NCBI GenBank assembly: GCA_016703535.1
Contig: JADJBV010000001.1
Location: 1,798,001 to 1,862,000, forward strand
Source: Deltaproteobacteria bacterium
Lineage (GTDB): Bacteria; Myxococcota; Kuafuiibacteriia; Kuafuiibacteriales; Kuafuiibacteriaceae
Direction: 5' to 3'
DNA: 64,000 bases
Both the position numbers and the translations under genes were made by a program. Shown here in pieces: positions 43,657-51,197 of the stretch (positions within the stretch are counted from its first letter, which is position 1; each line of letters opens with the position of its first letter). The notes beneath the pieces are model-generated. The model saw nothing but the letters and a program-made list of their open reading frames with translations, was not told the DNA's origin and made no database searches.

Positions 43657-45801
43657 TCAGCGGGCTTGGGTGGTGGCGACGTTGCCGGCTTCGTCCTCGA
43701 CCCGGATCAACACCGTCGGGCGGGGCTTTTTGCTGGGGTTCCAGACCGTCGCCGCCAAGGTCTCCTGACGGGCATCGAGGAGCCCATCTTTGGCCGGCAA
43801 CATCACCCAGGGACCCCCGTCGATCGAAACCTCAGCGGCCCCCAAGCGGGACAACTCGTCGCTGGCCTCCACCGAGATCAACAGCTGCTCACCTTGGGCC
43901 CGCGCCGTCGCCGCCGAAAGCCGCGGCGGGGTGTTGTCGATCAAAAACGGATCCGACTCGGCCCGATCGACCAAAGTGAGCTCCGGCGGGTTGGCGGGCC
44001 GGTCCGAGGCCGTGACCCGGACCTGATAACGGCCGTCGGGCCGGGTGCGGCTGTCGAAGCTGTAGTACGGGTCGGCGGTTTCGTCCTCGACCTCGATCCA
44101 CTCTTCACCTTCTCGGCGCAGCTCGACCCGGTAGAGCAGGCCGTCCCGGTTGGGATCTTCGGCGACGATCGCCACCGTCAACATCCCGGGCCTCAGCCCC
44201 TGCCGGACCCGGAGGCGTTGTTCATCCTCTTCTTCGGGGCCCCGGAGCTCCTTCAACAAGTTGCGGGACAAGGTGACGGTCTTTTCGCGCTCCTCTTCGG
44301 GGGGCATCGAGGCCATGTAGACCCCCCGCCGCAACAAGAACACCTCCTGCACCCGGGGCGGCACGTTGGCCCGCACCACCGAGGCGTGCATCGACCGGAG
44401 CAGCGGCGCCTCTCCGTTGGGCGCGGACCGGAGCACCACCTTGAGCTGGAGGTACCGCCCCTTTGGCAAGGACACCGCTCCCCCTTGGGGATCGTCGATG
44501 GCGGCGCTGAAGCTGGACCAGGTGGAGTCCTGGACTTTGGTGTTGCCGATCCGCGCCGACAACTCCACCCGGGCGCCTTTGGGCAGTTGAGCGTCGAACC
44601 AGAGTTGGCCGACGGTCGAAAGCCGGCCCAGGTCTTGTTCGCTGGAGAGGTAAACCGCCTCGCTGCGGGCCCCCGGGCCGATCCGAACCAACTCACCGCC
44701 CGGCGCGGTGCCGGCGATCAAGGCTCCGCCCCCGGTGGGCGCGGGCACCAAGGCGGTCACCAAGGGAGCCTCGAGGCGGGCGTGGAGGACCAACCGGTCT
44801 CGGGCACTTCGTTCTACTGAATAGATTCGTCCCCGCCCCTTGGGGCCGGTGCCGGTGGCGAAGTAGAGCCGATCGCCGACCATCACCAAGGCCAAGGCCC
44901 CTTCGGTTTTGGAGCTCCACAACAGTTCGGTCTGGCCGTCGGGCTTGATCCGCACCACCTCACTGCCCTTGAAGGGGCTCCCGCCTTCGTCGTCACCTTT
45001 GGCCGGCCCGATGTAACGATCGGTGTGGACCTCACCGGCCTTCGCTTCGCTGACGAAGGCCGCGTAGAGATCGCCGGTCTCTGGGTCATGGGCCAAGCTG
45101 GTGACCTCCTCCAGCTCCGAGTCGTACAACGCGAAGGCGCCGGTCTTCGCGAGCTGGTACACCACCCCTTTTTGACCGCTGCCGGCGATCAGGCCTCGTC
45201 GCGGGTGGAGCAAGAGGGCCCGCACGTGGGTCTCGCCCGGGTCGTAAAGCACCTCGGTCTTGCCGTTGCCGGCGACCTTCAGCACCTGCCCGGGTTCGCC
45301 GGTGGCGGCGTAGAGTTCACCGGCGCCGGCGCCTTCGATCGGGAGCAGGGCCCACACATACTTCTGGGTCAACTTGGCGAAGGGCTTTTGGACCCCGCCT
45401 TCGATCTTGACCAGCTCGGCGTCGGGGCTGAGCCCGGCGTAGAGCACCCCTTTGCTCCGGGCCAAAGCGGCGTAGAGCCGAGTCGAGGCCGGCGCCACCC
45501 CCTTGAGGCCGCCGGTGGGGGACCAGGTGCCAAGCCCTCCTTGTGCGGTGCCCACGTCCAAGGTCCCGTTGGGGCCGGGCAACAAGGTGAGGATCGGGTG
45601 TTGGGCGCCCGGGGCGATCACCACGCTGACCGGCCCCGGGCCGATCTGCCCCAAGGCGTCCACCGAACTCGACTCGGGATCACCGGCGAGCACTTCCTTG
45701 GGGCCGCGGATCGAGAGCTCCCGAGTGGGTTCGGCCCGAGCCAAAGCGGGCAGTGAACACAAGAACAGACAAACAACAGGACGGATCACGCAGAACCTCA
45801 T
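43657..45801 (-). CDS. Secreted beta-propeller protein
   Basis: A 714-residue protein with a signal peptide (VVCLFLCSLPALARA). Residues about 60-410 hold repeats with the sense 'value, then blade' (KGVLYAGLSPDAELVKIEGG; GELYAATGEPGQVLKVAGNG; RGLIAGSGQKGVVYQLAKTG), typical of a beta-propeller. The C-terminal third contains two or more beta-sandwich domains, including RDGLLYRVELRREGEEWIEV. It should be exported. It begins five bases after the S55 peptidase gene and probably works with it, perhaps as its target or sensor. Confidence 0.78.
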   Translation of the reverse strand: MRFCVIRPVVCLFLCSLPALARAEPTRELSIRGPKEVLAGDPESSSVDALGQIGPGPVSVVIAPGAQHPILTLLPGPNGTLDVGTAQGGLGTWSPTGGLKGVAPASTRLYAALARSKGVLYAGLSPDAELVKIEGGVQKPFAKLTQKYVWALLPIEGAGAGELYAATGEPGQVLKVAGNGKTEVLYDPGETHVRALLLHPRRGLIAGSGQKGVVYQLAKTGAFALYDSELEEVTSLAHDPETGDLYAAFVSEAKAGEVHTDRYIGPAKGDDEGGSPFKGSEVVRIKPDGQTELLWSSKTEGALALVMVGDRLYFATGTGPKGRGRIYSVERSARDRLVLHARLEAPLVTALVPAPTGGGALIAGTAPGGELVRIGPGARSEAVYLSSEQDLGRLSTVGQLWFDAQLPKGARVELSARIGNTKVQDSTWSSFSAAIDDPQGGAVSLPKGRYLQLKVVLRSAPNGEAPLLRSMHASVVRANVPPRVQEVFLLRRGVYMASMPPEEEREKTVTLSRNLLKELRGPEEEDEQRLRVRQGLRPGMLTVAIVAEDPNRDGLLYRVELRREGEEWIEVEDETADPYYSFDSRTRPDGRYQVRVTASDRPANPPELTLVDRAESDPFLIDNTPPRLSAATARAQGEQLLISVEASDELSRLGAAEVSIDGGPWVMLPAKDGLLDARQETLAATVWNPSKKPRPTVLIRVEDEAGNVATTQAR

Positions 45802-45805
45802 GCGA

Positions 45806-47680
45806 TCAACGTTCGACGATAACTTCGAAGGGGACGTTGCCGAACACCACCAGGTCGAGGGGCAAGGTCGCCGCTTCGCCCAGGGATTCGGTCAGGGGCT
45901 TTTGGGTTGGGCCTTCTTGGCTGAGCAAGGTGGCCCGTTGGGAGGGCGGCAAGGAGAGATAAAGTTCGGCGCCGGCTCGAGCCCCCAGCCGGGCCGGATA
46001 CGATCGGGCGTGGAGGGCCCGGCCCTGGCGCCGTTCACTCAAGATGCCGAGGAGTTCGTCGAGGTTGGCCGGGAAACGTTCGCCCCAAACTTGAGCGTCC
46101 CGGCGATCGATCTCGACGCCGCCGCCGACCTCGATGCTCAAGGGTCCCTCGACGTCTTTGGGGATGGGCAACGACAAGACCACGTTGCGATCCGGGCCCC
46201 GGAAGGGGCGGAGGGTCGCGTAGATCGGGAGGGTGGTGCCGGCCTTCACCCGGGTGCGGGCGGGGCGGGCGGCGATCAAGGTGGCGAGCTGGACCTCGGC
46301 GGTGGTCGTCAGATCGACGGTGATGCGGCTGACCTTGGTCGGCACCAGCTCGTTGTCGGCGATCATCGCCACCAGGTTGGCCACGTCTCGGGCCGCAAAG
46401 GCGCTGATCCGCAGCGGCGGCGGCGCCGCGTAAGTGTCGCGGATCTCGAGGGTGCGACCGTCGACCTCGATCCGGGCCAAGAGCTCCACCGTACCGCCCG
46501 GCTCGTACCCCAAACGGCGGGCCGCCACCGAGCCGATGATCGTCTCGAGCATCACCGGCAACCAGTCGGGGCTCTCCACGATCTCCACCTGGGCCGACAA
46601 CAGCTCTTCCTTGGCCCCCGGCCGGCGGAGGGTCACCTGCACAGGGACCAACCGGGCCGACTGGCCCAAGGTGCCGGCGATGGCGGTCAAGCGATCGTGC
46701 CGCACCACCCCGACCTCCCGGGCCGGTGCCCCTTGTTTGTAGGAGCCCGCCTCGCTGGCCAAGGTGTTGAGGATCGAGGCGGTGGCCATCGGCAGATCGA
46801 CGTGTCCGCCGCCCAAAAAGGGGTGCCCGAAGGCGTAGACCTGGTCGCCCTCGACCATGGTCACGGTCCCGATCGCGGCGATGTCCACGTCACCGGTCAT
46901 CAAGAGGGCCGCGATCGGTGAGCCGGGGGCGATCGGCGCGGCCTTCACCGCACCCGCTTGATCGGCTTGATTGGTGGACACGGTGCGAGGGCCGGCGCTG
47001 GACGGCCTTCGCTTGCCGCTGCCCCCACCCGCCACCGGAACCAGGCCGGTGCCCGCCAACGCCTCCCGCAGATCGTTCAGGGCCTCGGGCTCGAGGCCCG
47101 AAACCACCAAGGGCGTATCGATCGGCCGGGCCTCGGCGGAGGCCACCGCCCGCTGGGCCCGAACCCCCCGAGGCGCCAGGCTTCGCTCTCGAAGGGCCAA
47201 GGTCGAGACCCCCCGAGACGCGCCGCGCCCACCCCAGCTCTGGACCAACGGTGGGTCGACCGTCGCGCCCGCCACCCCCAACATGCCGCTGATCGGTGTG
47301 ATCCCGGCGATCGGCTCCTTGGTGAAGGCGCCGAAGCGATAAGCGACGGCCCCCAACAGCTTGCCGTCGAAGTACACCGGGCTGCCGCTCATCCCGGCGA
47401 TCACGCCCGTCTTTTCGATCTCGGGCCCCGACAGCCGGGTCAAAACCACGTCCTGGCCGGGACCCAACATGCCCCGCATGATCCCCAAGACCTCCACCTG
47501 GAAGGGCCGCAGCTGATCCTCGGCAAAAACCGTGTACCCGATCCCCAGGTCCCCTCGCTTCAGCTCGGTGTGGGGAAAGATCTGATCCCGCCGCGTAACA
47601 GGGAAACCGTCCTGGAACGCCACCGGGGGCGCCGCCGAGAGCAAGGTGAGGCCAACGACAAGGCAGGAGGTCCAGGCCAC
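45806..47680 (-). CDS. S55 (SpoIVB-type) serine peptidase
   Basis: A 624-residue exported protein from GTG 47680. The SpoIVB peptidase S55 signature is clear: GDLGIGYTVFAEDQLRPFQV, VIAGMSGSPVYFDGKLLGAV (catalytic Ser in GMSGSP) and FTKEPIAGITPISGML. A later S55 block is MVEGDQVYAFGHPFLGGGHV. SpoIVB cleaves a signalling protease partner during sporulation in Bacillus. In Gram-negative lineages the targets are not known. The C-terminal 300 residues are beta-rich and may form a recognition domain. Confidence 0.88.
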   Translation of the reverse strand: MAWTSCLVVGLTLLSAAPPVAFQDGFPVTRRDQIFPHTELKRGDLGIGYTVFAEDQLRPFQVEVLGIMRGMLGPGQDVVLTRLSGPEIEKTGVIAGMSGSPVYFDGKLLGAVAYRFGAFTKEPIAGITPISGMLGVAGATVDPPLVQSWGGRGASRGVSTLALRERSLAPRGVRAQRAVASAEARPIDTPLVVSGLEPEALNDLREALAGTGLVPVAGGGSGKRRPSSAGPRTVSTNQADQAGAVKAAPIAPGSPIAALLMTGDVDIAAIGTVTMVEGDQVYAFGHPFLGGGHVDLPMATASILNTLASEAGSYKQGAPAREVGVVRHDRLTAIAGTLGQSARLVPVQVTLRRPGAKEELLSAQVEIVESPDWLPVMLETIIGSVAARRLGYEPGGTVELLARIEVDGRTLEIRDTYAAPPPLRISAFAARDVANLVAMIADNELVPTKVSRITVDLTTTAEVQLATLIAARPARTRVKAGTTLPIYATLRPFRGPDRNVVLSLPIPKDVEGPLSIEVGGGVEIDRRDAQVWGERFPANLDELLGILSERRQGRALHARSYPARLGARAGAELYLSLPPSQRATLLSQEGPTQKPLTESLGEAATLPLDLVVFGNVPFEVIVER

Positions 47681-47788
47681 TTCGACGGCTATAGCGCGGT
47701 CCGAGGACGGAGGCTACGCGGCGTCACGGAGGACGCCCAGACCTGGACCCCTTGACGCCAGATCGGGGTCATCAGAAGGGCTAGGGAC

Positions 47789-48001
47789 ATGGCCGACGTC
47801 AAAGCGCACATCACCGGGACCGTTTGGAAGATCGAAGTGAAGGTGGGAGATCAGGTGAACGAGGGCGACGTGGTGGCGATCCTCGAGTCGATGAAGATGG
47901 AAATGCCGGTCGAGGCCGATGACGACGGCACCGTCAAGGAGATTCGGGTCAAGGAGGGGCAGCCGGTGGCCGAGGGCGATATCATCGCCGTCCTGGGTTA
48001 G
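47789..48001 (+). CDS. Biotinyl/lipoyl carrier protein
   Basis: A 70-residue stand-alone biotinyl domain. The attachment site is ILESMKMEMPVEAD (Lys in the MKM motif), flanked by GTVWKIEVKVGDQVNEGDVV and GTVKEIRVKEGQPVAEGDII, which form the two halves of the flattened beta barrel. It carries carboxybiotin between a biotin carboxylase and a carboxyltransferase. The carboxyltransferase at 37945-39528 is a candidate partner. It lies 32 bases before the PilZ gene. Confidence 0.92.
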   Translation: MADVKAHITGTVWKIEVKVGDQVNEGDVVAILESMKMEMPVEADDDGTVKEIRVKEGQPVAEGDIIAVLG

Positions 48002-48033
48002 TCTCAGCGTGCCCGGCGTCCGGGCCCACGCTT

Positions 48034-50034
48034 ATGGCGCACGAGGGTGACGACAGTCAGGCCAAGCGGAAGCGCCGCCCGCGCTTGGCGTCCGACTTGT
48101 TGGAGCCGGGGATGGTGATCGCCCACCCCAGCGGCCTCGAGGAGGCCCTGGCCCGGGAGTTCGACGTCGATGATCCGTTTGGTGGGAACGAGCCGCTGGA
48201 CGCCGACGCCTTCGAGCCGGGCCGGGTGAAGGCCGCGCCGCCGCCTCGGGCCAGCTCCACTGAACTCTACGAGCCGCCGACGGTGCGTTTGGACCTCGAG
48301 GGCCCGCCGCTGCCCGATCCCGCCACCCAAGAGATCCCGATGCCCGCACCTCGGCGCCTGCTGGTGAGGGAGCCGACGGTGGTGAAGCCCGAGCTGATCA
48401 TGCCGCCGCCAGGGCCGGCGCCCCCTTTGCCCCGGGAAATTCCGCTGTCTTTGCCGCTGCCGGCCCCACCCCCGATCTCCAGCCTGCCCCTGGGCGCCCA
48501 ACCGGCGGCCAAAGTGGCGGCGCCAGCGGCGGCGGTGCGTGTCAACCTACCTTGCAATTTGCTGATCGTGGATCAGGACCTGCGCGCCGGGTCCCAGCTC
48601 GCCGCGAAGTTGATTGAGCTCGGCTACACCTGCCGGGTGGTGGGTGACGGCTTGGTCGAGGCGGCCCTCGCGCAACAACGTTACGACGCGGCGATCATCG
48701 AGGTCCCTGCCGAAGAAGCCAGCCACGATCGGGGCCTCTCCCGGCTCGGCAAGTTGGCGACCTACTCCGGGCCGATCGTCTTGACCTCCGCGGCCTTGTT
48801 GCCGCTGGGCAGCTACGGTCCACCCCACCGGGTCAGGGCCAGCTTGCAGCGGCCGTTCTTCACCGAAAGCCTGGTGGCCGCGATCGAGGACGTCCGGGCT
48901 CAGCCGAGTTTGTCGACGCCACCCGCCAAGGCCGTGGCGCCAGCGGCCTTCCCGACGGCCCCGCCACCGCCGCCTTTGAAGCCGGTGAGATCGGTCAGCC
49001 CGGCGCCCAAAACCCCGCCGATTTCGGAGCTGCCGCGCCCCCTGAAGTTGCCGACGTCGCCGCCGGTCGCCGTCAAGGTGCCCACCATCCCGCCGACCGC
49101 CGCGCCGCCGCAGAAGAGCAGGGCAGCGTCCCCCTCGACCCGTCCCCCCCAAGGGGCCCCCTCGCCCAAAACCGGGGCCCCCAAGCCCATCGCCGTCCCG
49201 GGGCCGACGCCGATGGCCAAGGGCGACGGCATCGTGGGGATCCCGCTGGCGACCGAGCCACCCTCAGCGCCGCCCTCGAGCGAACCCGCCGGGGATCAAG
49301 ACACGGGCCCCATCTTTCCGCCTGGGCCTGAGCAAGCGGCCTTGCACGAGCTCGACGTCAACGTGGTCCGAGCCGTGCTGATCGAGGACCAGCGGGCCAA
49401 CGCCCGAGGGCGGGTGCGGGCGATGTCGATGTCGGGTCGGATGTTGGTGGAGGCCAAAGAACCCTTCGATGAAGGGACCCAGGTGGCGGTGGAGTTGACC
49501 ACCACCTTTGGTCTGCGGGCCGAGCTGCTGGGGCAGGTGGTCGGCGCCACCGACACCGAGATGGGGATCGAGCTGAAGATCCCAGCGGACCAACAAAAGG
49601 CCGTTCGCCGCTTCTTGGACGAGGCCCGGGACGTCACCCAACCGACGATCGAACAGGTGCGAATCAAGGCCCAGGCTACGGTGGTGCCGCTGGAGGAGAA
49701 GCCCGCCGACGACGCGGCCCTGGACCTGCGCTGGCGAGAGGTGAAGGACCACCTGGAGGACGACGCCCGGCAACAACGTTTTATCCAAGAGTGCCTGAAG
49801 GCCCAACGCTTGGAGTTTGCGGTCCAGTGTTATCGGGCCCTCAAGGCCGAACGGCCCGAAGATCCCACCGCGGCCAAGTACCTGCAGCAGGTCGGGACGA
49901 TCCTCAGCTTCTACGCCTTCCGCAAGCAGGCCGTGGAGCCGGAGAAGGGCATGTCGAGGGGCCTGAAGGTCACCCTGGTGGCCTTCGTCATCGCCGCGTT
50001 GATGATCACCGTGATCGTGGAGATGTTGCGTTGA
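48034..50034 (+). CDS. Pseudo-receiver/PilZ membrane protein
   Basis: A 666-residue protein. A Pro-rich N-terminal part leads to a response-regulator-like domain (about 170-290; NLLIVDQDLRAGSQLAAKLI). In the phosphoacceptor position the Asp is replaced by Glu223 (YDAAIIEVP), and the usual Lys is Arg (LQRPFF), so this receiver is probably not phosphorylated. A very Pro-rich linker follows, then a PilZ-like domain (about 445-530; NARGRVRAMSMSGRMLVEAK then LGQVVGATDTEMGIELK). A TPR-like helix pair and a C-terminal membrane helix end the protein. PilZ domains often bind cyclic-di-GMP. Confidence 0.82.
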   Translation: MAHEGDDSQAKRKRRPRLASDLLEPGMVIAHPSGLEEALAREFDVDDPFGGNEPLDADAFEPGRVKAAPPPRASSTELYEPPTVRLDLEGPPLPDPATQEIPMPAPRRLLVREPTVVKPELIMPPPGPAPPLPREIPLSLPLPAPPPISSLPLGAQPAAKVAAPAAAVRVNLPCNLLIVDQDLRAGSQLAAKLIELGYTCRVVGDGLVEAALAQQRYDAAIIEVPAEEASHDRGLSRLGKLATYSGPIVLTSAALLPLGSYGPPHRVRASLQRPFFTESLVAAIEDVRAQPSLSTPPAKAVAPAAFPTAPPPPPLKPVRSVSPAPKTPPISELPRPLKLPTSPPVAVKVPTIPPTAAPPQKSRAASPSTRPPQGAPSPKTGAPKPIAVPGPTPMAKGDGIVGIPLATEPPSAPPSSEPAGDQDTGPIFPPGPEQAALHELDVNVVRAVLIEDQRANARGRVRAMSMSGRMLVEAKEPFDEGTQVAVELTTTFGLRAELLGQVVGATDTEMGIELKIPADQQKAVRRFLDEARDVTQPTIEQVRIKAQATVVPLEEKPADDAALDLRWREVKDHLEDDARQQRFIQECLKAQRLEFAVQCYRALKAERPEDPTAAKYLQQVGTILSFYAFRKQAVEPEKGMSRGLKVTLVAFVIAALMITVIVEMLR

Positions 50035-51188
50035 TCGCCAAGATCATGGCGCTGCTGGCGCTGCTGGCGCTCGTGGCGTGTCACGAGCCGAAGAAGGCGG
50101 CCCCGCCCCGGGATCTGCGGATCGGCGCGATCTTGCCGCTGACGGGCCCGGAAGCGGGTTATGGGGTTTCGTGCCGATCGGGGATCGATCTGGCGATCGC
50201 CGAGGCCAACGCCGAGGGCGGGATCTTGGGTCGAAAGGTCCGGGCCTTTTACCTGGACAGCCAAGGCAGGCCCGAAGACTCGGCCTTGGCGGCCCAACGA
50301 TCGATCACCAAGGACAAGGTCGACTTCTTGATCGGCGAGGTCTCTTCGGCCGGGGCCTTGGCGATCGCTCAGATCGCCGACCGCGCCAAGACCCCGATGA
50401 TCTCGCCAGCGGCCACTTCACCGCTGTTGACCGAGGCCGGGCCCTACGTCTTTCGCGTCGCCTACGCCGATCCCTTTCAGGCCTTGGCGATGGCCACCTT
50501 CGCCCGAGATGACCTCAAGTTGACCCGGGTGGCCGTCCTGCGGGACCTCTCGAGCGAATATTCGCTGCGATTGGCCCAGGCTTTCGGTGAACGTTTTGTC
50601 GCCGCGGGCGGGGTGGTCCCCTTCGACGAGGCCTTCGATCGAGTCGACGCCTCTGTTTTTCCCGTCGTCGAGAAGTTGGTCGCCGCCGAGGTCGAGGCCG
50701 TTTATTTGCCGCTCTACGAAGAGGAGATCCTGCGGATCGTGTCGGCCGCCTCGGGCATGGGCGCGCGGCTGCGCTTTTTGGGGAGCGACGGCTGGGATGT
50801 GGCCACCGTGGTGCAGTTGGGGCCCCCGATCGAAGGGAGTTATTTCACCTCCCACTATTCGGCCGACGAACCGCGGCCCGAGGTCCAGCACTTCGTGAAG
50901 GCCTTCTCCGAGATCTACAACGAACAACCGGATGCGATGGCCGCGCTGGGGTACGACGCGGTGCAGTTTGGTTTGAGCGCCATCCGCCGGGAAGGTTCGA
51001 GCGATCGGGCTCGCCTGGCCAAGGCCTTGGCCGCGCCACCCCCTTACCCAGGGGTCACCGGGGACCTGACCTTGGACCGCCGACGGCAGCCCCAAAAGGC
51101 CGCGGTGGTGCTCCAGATCGTGGGCGGTCGGCGGAAGTTCATCAAGCGGGTGGCGCCGGATCTGGCGCCGTCGCTCCCTCCACCCTGA
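50031..51188 (+). CDS. Solute-binding lipoprotein, branched-chain amino acid type
   Basis: A 385-residue periplasmic binding protein. TTG 50031 overlaps the upstream stop (TTGA) and gives a lipoprotein signal with a positive N-terminus (MIAKIMALLALLALVAC). The binding fold starts IGAILPLTGPEAGYGVSCRS, then GIDLAIAEANAEGG, DFLIGEVSSAGALAIAQIAD, MISPAATSP and GYDAVQFGLSAIRREGS. This is the leucine/isoleucine-binding family. No permease or ATPase for it lies in the window, so it may be an orphan sensor or serve a transporter elsewhere. ATG 50046 is an alternative start. Confidence 0.9.
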   Translation: MIAKIMALLALLALVACHEPKKAAPPRDLRIGAILPLTGPEAGYGVSCRSGIDLAIAEANAEGGILGRKVRAFYLDSQGRPEDSALAAQRSITKDKVDFLIGEVSSAGALAIAQIADRAKTPMISPAATSPLLTEAGPYVFRVAYADPFQALAMATFARDDLKLTRVAVLRDLSSEYSLRLAQAFGERFVAAGGVVPFDEAFDRVDASVFPVVEKLVAAEVEAVYLPLYEEEILRIVSAASGMGARLRFLGSDGWDVATVVQLGPPIEGSYFTSHYSADEPRPEVQHFVKAFSEIYNEQPDAMAALGYDAVQFGLSAIRREGSSDRARLAKALAAPPPYPGVTGDLTLDRRRQPQKAAVVLQIVGGRRKFIKRVAPDLAPSLPPP

Positions 51189-51197
51189 GGCTCAAGT

